Part shown: positions 1 through 7,976 of the stretch, in pieces
Layout: every line of letters begins with the position of its first letter
Numbering within the stretch: position 1 is the first letter of the stretch
Assembly (NCBI RefSeq): GCF_012273015.1
Contig: NZ_CP050954.1
Coordinates: 3,140,001 to 3,204,000 of the forward strand
DNA from: Hymenobacter sp. BT18
Lineage (GTDB): Bacteria; Bacteroidota; Bacteroidia; Cytophagales; Hymenobacteraceae
Length of the DNA stretch: 64,000 bases
Reading direction: 5' to 3'
The notes under the pieces: generated by a model
The model's database searches: none
Told to the model about the DNA's origin: nothing
Seen by the model: the letters and a program-made list of their open reading frames with translations, nothing else
Made by a program: the position numbers and the translations under genes

Positions 1-49
1 TGGCCCCTGGCCTTGGTATAGGCCATTTATTCCTTTCACCTTTGAGCTT

Positions 50-871
50 ATGCAAAGCAATTCATTTACAGGCCCGGCTCAGCGGGTAGTTGTACTGGGC
101 ACCGGGCGCGTGGCCAGCCAGCTGGTGCCCGCCTTGGTTGGTGCAGGGCATCAGGTGGTGGCCGTGTGGGGCCGACGGCCAGAAGCGGCGGCGGCGCTGG
201 CAGCACTGGCTACCGGGGCCGTAGCGGTAGCCGGCAACACGCCGCTGCCTCCGGCCGCTGTGTACCTGCTGGCCGTAGCCGATGCGGCGGTGCCGCTGGT
301 GCTGCAGGAAATAACCTTTCCAACCGACAGCGTAGTGGCCCACACTTCGGGCTCGGTTCCCTTGGCCGTATTTGAGATTGTGCCCGGGGTGCGGGGGGGC
401 GTGTGGTACCCGCTTCAGACGTTTAGCCCGGGGCGGGTAGTAGACTGGACTCAGGTGCCCATCTGCGTGGAAGCCCACGATGCGGCCGCCGAAACGCTGC
501 TGCTCACCCTGGCCCGCAGCCTGAGCCCGGCCCGCGCGCAGCTAGTGGCCACGCCCCAGCGCCAGGCTCTGCACGTGGCGGCAGTGTTTGCCTGCAATTT
601 CCCCTACCACCTGCTAGGTATCAGCCAGGAGCTGCTGCGCGAAGCCAGTCTGCCCTGGACTTTGCTGGAGCCGCTTATTCGCGAGACGGTGGAAAAAGCC
701 TTGGGCAGTTTGCCGTTCCAGGGGCAAACCGGACCCGCCGCCCGCGGGGATACGCCAACATTGCAGGTCCACCAGCGGTTGTTGGCCGGGCACCCCGCCT
801 GGCAGGACCTATATAGCCGGCTAACGGCATCTATCCAGGCACAGCCGGAGCCAAAGCCGCCGCAGCTTTGA
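50..871 (+). CDS. Rossmann-like and DUF2520 domain protein
   Basis: The 273-residue product resembles the DUF2520 family of NAD(P)-binding proteins, related to ketopantoate-reductase/F420-dependent NADP oxidoreductase folds, whose substrate is not established. A dinucleotide-binding glycine motif GTGRVA lies at residues 17-22 after a beta strand. Family-typical words follow: HTSGS near residue 98, YPLQTF near 119 and TGPAARGD near 226. No signal peptide or membrane segment is visible, so it is probably cytosolic. The ATG at 50 lies only 5 bases after a promoter-like cACCTTTG (37-44), so the message may have almost no leader or another promoter may lie outside the window. The 2Fe-2S ferredoxin gene follows with its own promoter. 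The family call is good; function is not inferred. Confidence 0.85.
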   Translation: MQSNSFTGPAQRVVVLGTGRVASQLVPALVGAGHQVVAVWGRRPEAAAALAALATGAVAVAGNTPLPPAAVYLLAVADAAVPLVLQEITFPTDSVVAHTSGSVPLAVFEIVPGVRGGVWYPLQTFSPGRVVDWTQVPICVEAHDAAAETLLLTLARSLSPARAQLVATPQRQALHVAAVFACNFPYHLLGISQELLREASLPWTLLEPLIRETVEKALGSLPFQGQTGPAARGDTPTLQVHQRLLAGHPAWQDLYSRLTASIQAQPEPKPPQL

Positions 872-889
872 TGGGGGAGCCGGGGTGCG

Positions 890-897
890 TACCTTTG
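890..897 (+). promoter_or_regulatory. Bacteroidota -7 promoter box for the ferredoxin gene
   Basis: TACCTTTG matches the TAnnTTTG consensus exactly. It lies 31 bases before the GTG at 929, in the gap after the upstream stop codon. Transcription would start near 903. Confidence 0.6.
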
Positions 898-928
898 CGC
901 CCTCAATTTGCCAATACACCTTCACGCC

Positions 929-1261
929 GTGAACACCGTCAATATCACCTTTCAATTCGAAGACGGGCAGCCCGAGCAGACGCACGTGGCCGCCGAAGGC
1001 GAATCCGTGCTCGACGTGGCCCTCAACAACGACATTCAGCTGCAGCACAACTGCGGGGGGGTGTGTGGGTGCAGCACCTGCCACGTGTACGTGGTGAAGG
1101 GCGAGGAACACCTCCCGGAAATCAGCGACAAGGAAGAAGACTTCATTGACCGCGCCGTCAACCCGCGCATCAACTCCCGCCTGGGCTGCCAGTGCGTGGT
1201 GCAGGCCGCCACCCAGGAGCTCGTGATTCGCATCCCACCCCAGAACTTCCTGGGCCACTAG
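929..1261 (+). CDS. fdx: 2Fe-2S ferredoxin (ISC/adrenodoxin type)
   Basis: This is a 110-residue vertebrate-type [2Fe-2S] ferredoxin, a soluble one-electron carrier of the kind used in Fe-S cluster assembly. Cluster ligands are visible as C42-X5-C48-X2-C51 (CGGVCGCSTC) and a fourth cysteine, C87, in RLGCQC. The acidic helix before the fourth cysteine (SDKEEDF) is typical of the partner-docking surface. The longest frame begins at a TTG at 908. I prefer the GTG at 929 because the -7 box at 890-897 leaves only a few leader bases before 908. The next gene encodes an IscX-like protein, which supports an Fe-S assembly role. The two genes are separated by a foldback repeat. Confidence 0.9.
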   Translation: MNTVNITFQFEDGQPEQTHVAAEGESVLDVALNNDIQLQHNCGGVCGCSTCHVYVVKGEEHLPEISDKEEDFIDRAVNPRINSRLGCQCVVQAATQELVIRIPPQNFLGH

Positions 1262-1266
1262 TTTTC

Positions 1267-1354
1267 TAATGTGCTAGTGTAGGGGAATATGCTGATGTGC
1301 TAACAAAAGAACGACAAATAGCACATCAGCCCATTCCCCCACATTAGCACATTC
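1267..1354. repeat. Intergenic foldback element, word ATGTGCTA
   Basis: Arms at 1267-1302 and 1319-1354 (36 bases each) are reverse complements at about 31 of 36 positions, with a 16-base spacer. Each arm is itself made of repeated short words (TAATGTGCTA, GATGTGCTA). It starts 6 bases after the ferredoxin stop and fills most of the gap before iscX. No T-tract follows, so it is not an ordinary terminator. Confidence 0.75.
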
Positions 1355-1378
1355 CCCACATTAGTCACATTACTTAAA

Positions 1379-1615
1379 ATGACGTACTTCGAGCCCCCGA
1401 TTCACTGGCAGGACCACGAGGACATTGCCATGGCTTTGTATGAGAAGTTTGGCGACGATTTCACGGAAGCTAAAATCTACCGCATTCGGTTCACTGATCT
1501 GCTGGATTGGGTGCTGAGCCTGCCCAACTTTGCAGGCACCCGGGAGCAGGCCACCGAAGGCCACCTGGAGCAGATTCAGGCCAAGTGGGTGTACGAGTGG
1601 CGCGACAACCAATAA
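1379..1615 (+). CDS. iscX: IscX-like Fe-S assembly protein
   Basis: The small acidic protein (78 residues) resembles IscX (YfhJ), which binds the cysteine desulfurase IscS and iron and tunes Fe-S cluster assembly. The segments ALYEKFGD and IRFTDLLDWVLSLPNF correspond to the conserved IscX core; E. coli IscX has 66 residues and a comparable RFTDMHQW block. The extra length is at the N terminus (TYFEPPIHW). Placement directly after a [2Fe-2S] ferredoxin matches the fdx-iscX order of gammaproteobacterial isc operons, although no other isc genes are in view. The start ATG at 1379 lies right after the foldback element. Confidence 0.85.
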   Translation: MTYFEPPIHWQDHEDIAMALYEKFGDDFTEAKIYRIRFTDLLDWVLSLPNFAGTREQATEGHLEQIQAKWVYEWRDNQ

Positions 1616-1726
1616 ATAGAATACAGGCTCCGCTGCCGGCCGTCGGCGCCTTTTGCCGTATAGCCATCAGAAACTGCGCTTTCTTGCTAAGCGCCGGTTA
1701 CTCCATCATTCGTTGTCAGCAGAAAT

Positions 1727-2212
1727 ATGGTTGATTTATCGGCTATTAAAGCGTTTATCCTGGATGTAGATGGGGTGCTGACCGACGGCACTTTGCTGGC
1801 CCTCAACTCGGGGGAGCAGGCCCGCACGTTTCACATCCGCGATGGGTACGCCATCCGCCATGCCCTGCGCAAGGGCTACCGCATCGTTATCATCTCGGGC
1901 CGGCAGGAAGAGGGGGTGCGCCGCCGCCTGGAGTCCCTGGACGTGCAGGATATCTACCTGGGCGTCGATGACAAGATGGTTATCTTCAACAAGTACATCA
2001 ACCTGCACCGCCTCGACCCCGCCACTATTGCCTACATGGGCGACGACATGCCGGATGTAGAAGTGATGCGCCGCTGCGGTCTGGCCGCCTGCCCCGCCGA
2101 TGCCGCTGACGACGTGCGCGCCATCAGCGCATTCGTGGCTTCTTTGCCCGGGGGCAAAGGCGCCGTGCGCGAGTTGCTGGAAGCCACCATGAAGCAGCAA
2201 GGAACTTGGTAG
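1727..2212 (+). CDS. kdsC: 3-deoxy-D-manno-octulosonate 8-phosphate phosphatase (HAD family)
   Basis: This 161-residue protein matches KdsC, the HAD phosphatase that releases inorganic phosphate from KDO-8-phosphate during synthesis of the lipopolysaccharide inner core. HAD motif I is DVDGVLTDG, with nucleophile D13 and general acid D15. Motif II is in IIISGR-like IVIISGRQ near residue 55, the conserved lysine is in GVDDKM, and motif IV is YMGDDMPD near residue 107. The length is the usual cap-less C0 HAD size. About 110 bases separate it from iscX; no clear promoter was picked there. It indicates a KDO-containing outer membrane. Confidence 0.92.
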   Translation: MVDLSAIKAFILDVDGVLTDGTLLALNSGEQARTFHIRDGYAIRHALRKGYRIVIISGRQEEGVRRRLESLDVQDIYLGVDDKMVIFNKYINLHRLDPATIAYMGDDMPDVEVMRRCGLAACPADAADDVRAISAFVASLPGGKGAVRELLEATMKQQGTW

Positions 2213-2284
2213 AAGCCCGTTGTGGGGCCGGATTGCCGTTGGAAAGACGCGGAAAAGGCGAGTTGTGATTTTGGTAAATCCCTA

Positions 2285-2292
2285 TATCTTTA
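2285..2292 (+). promoter_or_regulatory. -7 promoter box of the cold-shock gene
   Basis: TATCTTTA differs from TAnnTTTG only in the last base. A TTG at 2263-2265 sits 19 bases upstream, the usual spacing for the -33 element. The start codon is at 2327, giving a leader of roughly 30 bases. Confidence 0.5.
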
Positions 2293-2326
2293 CCACATCA
2301 TCCATTCACATTTTTTCGCATTTTTC

Positions 2327-2521
2327 ATGAAAACAGGAACCGTAAAATTCTATAATGAGTCGAAGGGCTACGGCTTCATTACAGAAGACGGCACGAAGGA
2401 AGACTTCTTCGTCCATGTTACCGGCCTTAACGGGGGCCAGATCCAACAGAATGACCGCGTGGAATTTGATACCCAGGAAGGCCGGAAAGGCGTGAATGCG
2501 GTGAACGTAAAGAAACTGTAG
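2327..2521 (+). CDS. cspA: Cold-shock domain protein
   Basis: A single cold-shock domain of 64 residues, a small OB-fold protein that binds single-stranded RNA and DNA and relieves RNA secondary structure. RNP1 is visible as KGYGFI (residues 13-18) and RNP2 as FFVH (27-30). The frame is open upstream to 2222, but the family begins at MKTGTVKFYN, so the ATG at 2327 is chosen; this also fits the promoter box at 2285. A strong terminator follows at 2551. The transcript therefore looks monocistronic. Confidence 0.95.
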   Translation: MKTGTVKFYNESKGYGFITEDGTKEDFFVHVTGLNGGQIQQNDRVEFDTQEGRKGVNAVNVKKL

Positions 2522-2550
2522 GCGTAGCGCCAACAAGGTTTTTTGCTTGC

Positions 2551-2586
2551 AGAAAGCCTCTCCGTTTGGAGGGGCTTTCTTTTTGA
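2551..2586 (+). terminator. Rho-independent terminator of the cold-shock gene
   Basis: Stem AGAAAGCCTCTCC (2551-2563) pairs with GGAGGGGCTTTCT (2568-2580) across a GTTT loop with one mismatch, followed by a T-rich run. It begins 30 bases after the cspA stop codon. Confidence 0.85.
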
Positions 2587-2648
2587 CTGGCGCCGTAGCG
2601 GCCATTGCCGCCCGGGTGGCATCTTTGCAACCTCTGGTGATACATAAG

Positions 2649-3566
2649 ATGGCGCAGCCCACTTCCCGAATGGATAAGAACTTCCCCGGCCGGCCCGGCT
2701 CCGGCGGCCTGCGGGAGCTCACGCAGTTGGTGCGCCTGCCCAATCTGCTGCTGCTGGTGCTGTGCATGGGGCTGGTGCGCGTGGGCCTGTTGCACCAACG
2801 CACACCGGACACGCCCTGGCTTGATGTGCGCTTTGCCTTGCTGCTGCTGGCCACGCTGTGCATTGCCGCCGCTGGCTACATCATCAACGACTACTACGAT
2901 GTGAAAATAGACGCCATCAACCGCCCCGACCGGCTGGTGGTAGGGCGCGTGATAAACCGCCGCCATGCCATGCTCGCGCATTTGCTGCTCACGGGCGTAG
3001 GTATCCTGGTCAGCGGAGCCTTGTCGACGTTGCTGGGGCTGGTGCATGCCGCCTCGGCCCTGCTGCTATGGGGCTATTCGGTGCGGCTGAAGCGCATGGC
3101 CCTGGTAGGCAATCTGAGCATAGCGGCACTGACGGCGGCGTCGGTGCTCACTCCGGAACTGCAGCTGCGCACGGGGGTAGGCACCGTCTGGATTTACGCC
3201 CTGGCCGCGTTTCTGCTGTCGGTAGTCCGCGAAATCATCAAGGATGTAGAGGACATGCGCGGTGATGCCCAGCACGACTGCCGCACCCTCCCCATCGTGG
3301 CCGGGGTGGCGCGCACGAAGTGGGTAGTGGCCTTTTTTTGGCTGTGCCTGGTGCTGCTGGTAGTGGGGGCCGTGGGGCAGGCGTATGCGCTGGGCTGGTA
3401 TTGGCTGGCGGGGTGGCTGCTCCTGCTGGTGCTGGGGCCGCTGCTGGCCCTGGGCCGGCAGCTGGCTCGCGCCGACCGCAAAGCGCATTTTGCGCAGCTG
3501 AGCTTGTGGTGTAAGCTCATCATGCTGGCCGGGGTGCTGTCTATGCTGCTGGTGGGGGTAAGCTGA
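2649..3566 (+). CDS. UbiA-family prenyltransferase
   Basis: An integral membrane prenyltransferase of the UbiA superfamily (306 residues from the ATG at 2649). The two Mg2+-diphosphate-binding motifs are present: NDYYDVKIDAINRPDR in the first third and DVEDMRGDAQHD in the second half. Eight or nine hydrophobic helices are visible. Bacteroidota homologues are often named geranylgeranylglycerol-phosphate geranylgeranyltransferase, but the acceptor cannot be read from sequence; quinone or lipid prenylation are both possible. The longest frame starts inside the preceding terminator and is rejected. A cATCTTTG box (2620-2627) suggests transcription from about 2633, so the ATG at 2670 is a reasonable alternative start. 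Confidence 0.85.
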   Translation: MAQPTSRMDKNFPGRPGSGGLRELTQLVRLPNLLLLVLCMGLVRVGLLHQRTPDTPWLDVRFALLLLATLCIAAAGYIINDYYDVKIDAINRPDRLVVGRVINRRHAMLAHLLLTGVGILVSGALSTLLGLVHAASALLLWGYSVRLKRMALVGNLSIAALTAASVLTPELQLRTGVGTVWIYALAAFLLSVVREIIKDVEDMRGDAQHDCRTLPIVAGVARTKWVVAFFWLCLVLLVVGAVGQAYALGWYWLAGWLLLLVLGPLLALGRQLARADRKAHFAQLSLWCKLIMLAGVLSMLLVGVS

Positions 3567-3652
3567 ACTATATAACCCGGGCTCCTGCCCGCACGTTAGG
3601 AAAGCAGGCGGGCCCGTCGGGCTGGCCGTTCACCTTTCGCTTTTCTGACCTC

Positions 3653-4861
3653 ATGCGTACTCTTACCCTGCTGCTGGCCGCGTTGTGGCTGGCACCGGCT
3701 GCCTTTGCCCAAACCACGCCCACCGCTTCTGATTCTGCCGCCGCTGCGCCGGTGTCGGTTACGCCCACTGCGCCCACCCCAACGGCTGCTCCGGCTCTCA
3801 CCACGGCTCAGCCCCCCAAAAACCCGGAGGATAAACCTAGCTTTATTCCGGCGCCAGTCGTGTTTTACGAGCCCGAAACTGGTTTTGCGGCGGGGGCTAC
3901 GTTCCTGCCTACCTGGCGCCACGGCCGCGACACCACCGTGCGCAAGTCCAACGGTCGGCTGGGGGGCTGGTTTTCCCAGAAGAAGCAGCTGAACCTGCAG
4001 CTCTCCCACACCATCTTCACCCGGCAGGAGCGTTACCTGCTCATCGGGGATATTCAGTATTTCGACTACCCCATCTTCTTCTATGGCATTGGCAACGATA
4101 CCCGGAAGGAGGCAGAAAGTGAAATTGCCTATAAGCTGCTCACTATCACCCAGCGGGCCCTGAAAAGTATCCACCGCTACACCTTTGTGGGCCTGCAGTA
4201 CCGCTTCACCGACCTGCGGAGCCTGCGCCCCAAGCTGGAGCTAAACAACGAGGAAACCGGCCCCAACCTGTACTACTCCGAGCTGACGCCCCGCGAGAAG
4301 GAGCCGTTCCGCATTTCCGGGGCCGGCCCCACCTTCATCTACGACAGCCGGGACGTGATTCTGAGTACGTACAAAGGGGCTTACCTGGACCTGCAGACGC
4401 TGTTCAACCTCAAAGGACTGGGCAGCGACTATACCTTCACGCGCTACGTGGTGGACGGGCGCTACTTTCAGCCTCTGGGCTCTAACCGTACTATCTGGGC
4501 CAGTCAGGTTATCGGCACCTTCCACAATGGCACCGTGCCATTCCGGGAACTGGCCAACCTGGGCGGCGTGAGTCTGCTGCGCGGCATTTACGAAGGCCGC
4601 TTCCGCGACCGGCAGTTGCTGGCCGCCCAGACCGAGATTCGCCACCACCTGTTCTGGCGCCTGAACGGCGCCGTGTTTGCGGGGGTGGGCCAAGTGGCCC
4701 CGCACCTGCAGGACATGTCGTTCAGCGGCATTAAGCTGGCCGGTGGGGCCGGGGTGCGCTTTCAGTTCAACCGCCGCGACCGGCTCAACATTCGCTTCGA
4801 CTACGGGGTGGGCTCGGGCGGCAGCAGCGGGCTGTACTTCGGCGTGAACGAGGCGTTTTAG
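3653..4861 (+). CDS. Exported Omp85/BamA-like outer-membrane barrel protein, copy 1
   Basis: A 402-residue protein with a signal peptide (about residues 1-20, ending AFAQ) followed by a Thr/Ala/Pro-rich linker to about residue 60 and then a beta-barrel region. The words GAGPTFIYDSRD and LLRGIYEGRFRDRQ match the bacterial surface antigen (Omp85/BamA C-terminal) family, the second being the loop-6 RGxxxGRFRD region. It ends in VNEAF, with an aromatic last residue as expected for a beta-signal. No POTRA domain is visible, so it is a short member rather than BamA itself. The next gene (4942-6090) is a clear paralogue. Cargo or function is unknown. Confidence 0.8.
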   Translation: MRTLTLLLAALWLAPAAFAQTTPTASDSAAAAPVSVTPTAPTPTAAPALTTAQPPKNPEDKPSFIPAPVVFYEPETGFAAGATFLPTWRHGRDTTVRKSNGRLGGWFSQKKQLNLQLSHTIFTRQERYLLIGDIQYFDYPIFFYGIGNDTRKEAESEIAYKLLTITQRALKSIHRYTFVGLQYRFTDLRSLRPKLELNNEETGPNLYYSELTPREKEPFRISGAGPTFIYDSRDVILSTYKGAYLDLQTLFNLKGLGSDYTFTRYVVDGRYFQPLGSNRTIWASQVIGTFHNGTVPFRELANLGGVSLLRGIYEGRFRDRQLLAAQTEIRHHLFWRLNGAVFAGVGQVAPHLQDMSFSGIKLAGGAGVRFQFNRRDRLNIRFDYGVGSGGSSGLYFGVNEAF

Positions 4862-4885
4862 CGCCCGGCGCAAGGCCAAGACAAT

Positions 4886-4937
4886 AGCGGGGAGAGTAGG
4901 GCCTAATTCTGTACATTTAGGCACCACTCTCCCCGCT
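4886..4937. repeat. Hairpin between the two barrel genes, with a promoter-like word in its loop
   Basis: AGCGGGGAGAGT (4886-4897) and ACTCTCCCCGCT (4926-4937) are perfect 12-base complements. Inside, GCCTAA and TTAGGC pair again around TACATTTA (4912-4919), which resembles the -7 box. Only three T residues follow before the ATG at 4942. It could end the first gene's message, start the second's, or fold over the second start. Confidence 0.65.
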
Positions 4938-4941
4938 GTTT

Positions 4942-6090
4942 ATGTTCGTACTTCGTGCCGGAGCCACCTTGTTGCTGACGTTGCTGGCCCTGGCCACCCA
5001 CGCCCAATCGGCTGCCGACTCGGTAGCAGCCCGCAAGCCCACCAAAAAGCCGCGCCGCGTGAAAGTGGCCGCCCTGCCTATCGTGTTTTCGCAGCCCGAA
5101 ACCGGCCTGGCGTACGGGGCGGCTGTGCTGCCAGTGTGGCGCTTCGGGCAGGACACTACCACGCGCAGCTCCAACGCCCGCGTGCTGGCCTACCGTACCC
5201 AGCGCAAGCAGTCCAGCGCCAGCCTCACGCACGCCATCTTCACGCCCGGCGAGCGGTACTTTATCAGCGGGGAAGCCCAGTACTTCAACCTGCCTATCTA
5301 CTACTACGGCGTGGGCAACGACACCCGCAAAAGCGAGAAAAGCGACATTTCGTACCGGGTGTTCATTCTTAACCAGCGCGTACTGAAGCGCTTGCGGCCA
5401 GGCTTGTTCGTGGGCGGCGTCTACCGGCTCACCAACCTCTACCGCATCCGGGTAGACGACCCGCTCACCGACGATGCTACCCGGCCTAACTGGCTGCTGG
5501 AGCGCCCCGAGCGCGAACGGCAACCTACGCTCACCTCGGGCCTGGGGCCGGCCCTGCTCTACGATACGCGCGATAATATTCTAAGCGCCCACCACGGCAA
5601 CTTTCTGGATGCCACAGCGCTGCTGATGGCCAAAGGCTTGGGCAGCGACTTCTCGTTTACGCGGCTGCAGTTTGACGCTCGGCATTACCGGGTGCTAGGG
5701 TCAAAGGAAGCGGAGCATACTGTGCTGGCTGGGCAGTTCCTGGGCACTTTCCACGGGGGCACCGTGCCGTTTCGGGAACTGGCCCAGCTGGGCGGGGAGC
5801 GGATGATGCGCGGCATCTACGAAGGCCGTTTCCGCGACCGGCAACTGCTGGCCGCCCAGGTAGAGCTGCGCCAGCAGCTGTTCTGGCGGCTGCGGGGCGT
5901 GCTGTTTGGCAGCGCCGGGCAGGTGCAGCCCCAGGTCACTGATTTTCGGCCTGGGCAGTTTAACCTGGCGGGGGGCGCAGGGCTGCGCATCGACGTGAAC
6001 CGCCAGGACCGGCTCAGCATCCGCATCGACTACGGGGTGGGGTCGGGGCAGTCCAGCGGGTTGTACTTCGCCTTCAACGAGGCGTTTTAA
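4942..6090 (+). CDS. Exported Omp85/BamA-like outer-membrane barrel protein, copy 2
   Basis: A 382-residue paralogue of the preceding gene. A signal peptide ends near residue 21 (ATHAQS), followed by a short basic stretch (RKPTKKPRRVK). The same signatures recur: QPETGLAYGAAVLP, YYGVGNDTRKSE, GLGPALLYDTRD, MMRGIYEGRFRDRQLLAAQ, and a terminal AFNEAF. Relative to copy 1 the Pro/Thr-rich linker is missing. The two genes probably arose by tandem duplication and have since diverged. The family call rests on the RGxxEGRFRD loop and the C-terminal phenylalanine; the biological role is not known. Confidence 0.8.
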   Translation: MFVLRAGATLLLTLLALATHAQSAADSVAARKPTKKPRRVKVAALPIVFSQPETGLAYGAAVLPVWRFGQDTTTRSSNARVLAYRTQRKQSSASLTHAIFTPGERYFISGEAQYFNLPIYYYGVGNDTRKSEKSDISYRVFILNQRVLKRLRPGLFVGGVYRLTNLYRIRVDDPLTDDATRPNWLLERPERERQPTLTSGLGPALLYDTRDNILSAHHGNFLDATALLMAKGLGSDFSFTRLQFDARHYRVLGSKEAEHTVLAGQFLGTFHGGTVPFRELAQLGGERMMRGIYEGRFRDRQLLAAQVELRQQLFWRLRGVLFGSAGQVQPQVTDFRPGQFNLAGGAGLRIDVNRQDRLSIRIDYGVGSGQSSGLYFAFNEAF

Positions 6091-6196
6091 TTCCGGCCTC
6101 AGCCTACTGGTAACGCCACTGCCAGCTGGTACCGGTGCGCACATTTCTGCTGCCGAGCTTCATCCAAAGCTCGGCAATTCCGTAGGATTGGGACCT

Positions 6197-7402
6197 ATGG
6201 ATTTGGTTTCTCCCCAACTGTTTCACCACGCCGCGGCCCCGACTGAGCTACCCGTAGCGCCGCTGCGCATGGCCCTGCCGCCTCACCCGGCGCTACGGGC
6301 CTCCATCATCATTCCCGCCAAAAACGAGGCCGCCGAACTTCCGGCCACGCTGGCGGCGCTGGTGGCTCAAACCACCCTGGCCAGGCAGCCGCTGGACCCT
6401 ACTACGTTTGAAATACTGGTACTGGCCAACAACTGCACCGATGCCACGGTCCAGGTAGTGCGCCGCTTTGCCGCCAAGCATCCGGCCTGGGCCATTCAGG
6501 TAGCCGAGCAGCAGCTGCCGCCCGCCGAAGCGCACGTAGGCCGGGCGCGGCGCCTGCTGATGGATGAGGCCTGCTGTCGGCTTGAGGCAGTGGGCCGCCC
6601 TCAAGGGTTGATTCTGTCTACTGATGCCGACACGCAGGTAACCCCCACTTGGCTGGCCGCCACAGAGCAGGCCATCAGCGCGGGCGCCGATGCCGTGGGA
6701 GGGCGCATTCTGCCCCGGCATAGTGGCCCCATGCGTTGCGCCGTGCGCCGCCAGCACCTACTCGATGCCGCTTACCGCCTGGCCCGTACCCAACTGGAAG
6801 CGTCCCTTGACGCCAGCTCCCACGACCCCTGGCCCCGCCATCACCAGCACTTCGGGGCGAGCTTGGCGCTAACCGCAGCGGCCTACCGCGCCGTGGGTGG
6901 CCTGCCGGTGGTGCCTTTTCTGGAAGATGAGGCCTTGTACCACTCTCTGCTCCGCCACGACCTGCGGGTACGCCATTGCCCGGCCGTGCGCGTGGCTACC
7001 TCCGACCGGCGGGCGGGGCGGGTAGCAGTGGGCCTTTCCTGGCAGCTAAGCGAATGGGCCCGGCAGTGTGCTGCGGGCCAGGAACCCCTGGTGGAAGGCG
7101 GCCACCAGGTAACTGCCGAAGCCATGCTGCGCCGCCGCCTGCGCCGGCTGTGGCTGTCGGCGAAACGGCCCCTGGCCGGGCTGCTGCCGCTGGCCAAGCA
7201 ACTGAATGTGGGCGCCGAGGAGCTCATTTGCCGGCTAACGGCCGCTACTTGTTTTGGGGTGTTGTGGGAGTGGGCGCTGGGGCGCTTCCGGCAGGTGCGG
7301 CCCCTGGCGCTGGTGCCGCTGCGGCAGGCGCTGGCCGAAATCAGGGCGCAGCTGGGGCAGGCTACGCTGATTTCTTTTCCAGCAGATCTAAACGGTAAGT
7401 AG
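6197..7402 (+). CDS. Glycosyltransferase family 2
   Basis: A 401-residue GT-A fold glycosyltransferase. SIIIPAKNEAAELPATL near residue 37 is the family-2 nucleotide-sugar-binding start, LVLANNCTD follows, and STDADTQV near residue 148 carries the DxD metal motif. EDEALYHSLL near residue 245 resembles the ED acceptor/catalytic region. No strong transmembrane segments are seen, so it is not a typical processive NodC-like synthase. The ATG at 6197 is preferred to the TTG nine bases upstream. Its 3' end overlaps the convergent methyltransferase gene by 41 bases. The neighbours (methyltransferase, PIG-L deacetylase, acyl-CoA dehydrogenase) suggest a shared sugar- or lipid-modification task. Confidence 0.82.
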   Translation: MDLVSPQLFHHAAAPTELPVAPLRMALPPHPALRASIIIPAKNEAAELPATLAALVAQTTLARQPLDPTTFEILVLANNCTDATVQVVRRFAAKHPAWAIQVAEQQLPPAEAHVGRARRLLMDEACCRLEAVGRPQGLILSTDADTQVTPTWLAATEQAISAGADAVGGRILPRHSGPMRCAVRRQHLLDAAYRLARTQLEASLDASSHDPWPRHHQHFGASLALTAAAYRAVGGLPVVPFLEDEALYHSLLRHDLRVRHCPAVRVATSDRRAGRVAVGLSWQLSEWARQCAAGQEPLVEGGHQVTAEAMLRRRLRRLWLSAKRPLAGLLPLAKQLNVGAEELICRLTAATCFGVLWEWALGRFRQVRPLALVPLRQALAEIRAQLGQATLISFPADLNGK

Positions 7403-7964
7403 GTTGGCGCTGGTGCAGGAGGTGGCGCGCCGGGCCGCCGGGCTGGGTGTACTCCAGAAACAGCGCGTGTACTTCTTCGCCGGTTAGGGGGTAGTCATGT
7501 ACGGGCGGCGTCCAGTGCACCAGCAGCAGCTGCCCGCCCGGCGTGAGGGCCTCAAAAATGGCATTGGCGGCTTGGCGTAAGGTAGGCTCATCCCAGTAGT
7601 ACCCTACTTCCGACACCAGAATTAAGTCGAACTGTCCCGTCGGAAACTCGGCGGGTACCTGCATCCGACGAAACTGCACATGGGGAAAAGCCTGGCACCG
7701 CTGCCGGGCTTTAGCCAAAGCGGCTTCGGCTACATCAATGGCCAGCAACTCCTGGCAGCGGGGCGCCAGCTGAGCCGTGAGCACGCCCAGGGAGCAGCCA
7801 ATTTCGAACGCGCGCTGGTAACCAGGACGGGGCAGAGCCGCCAAGGTAGCCCGGTATTTTTCGTGCTCGTAGGGGCTGGTTTCAAAGTTCCAGGGGTCGG
7901 AGTTGGCCCGGTAAACCTCGTCGAAGTAAGCAGGCGGCAGATTGTGCGGCTGGTTGGGGTTCAT
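7362..7964 (-). CDS. Class I SAM-dependent methyltransferase, NodS-like
   Basis: A 200-residue methyltransferase with the SAM-binding motif FEIGCSLGVLTAQLA near residue 53 and an acidic end of beta2 (LLAIDVAEAAL). The N-terminal segment ANSDPWNFETSPYEHEKY is characteristic of the NodS-type family, whose founder N-methylates the non-reducing glucosamine of Nod factors. VSEVGYYWDEPTLRQA resembles the family's post-IV region. It is the last gene of a minus-strand run after acyl-CoA dehydrogenase and PIG-L, 12 bases after the PIG-L stop. The substrate is not known; N-methylation of an amino sugar freed by the adjacent deacetylase is an inference. Confidence 0.82.
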   Translation of the reverse strand: MNPNQPHNLPPAYFDEVYRANSDPWNFETSPYEHEKYRATLAALPRPGYQRAFEIGCSLGVLTAQLAPRCQELLAIDVAEAALAKARQRCQAFPHVQFRRMQVPAEFPTGQFDLILVSEVGYYWDEPTLRQAANAIFEALTPGGQLLLVHWTPPVHDYPLTGEEVHALFLEYTQPGGPARHLLHQRQPTYRLDLLEKKSA

Positions 7965-7976
7965 AGGCAGACAATA

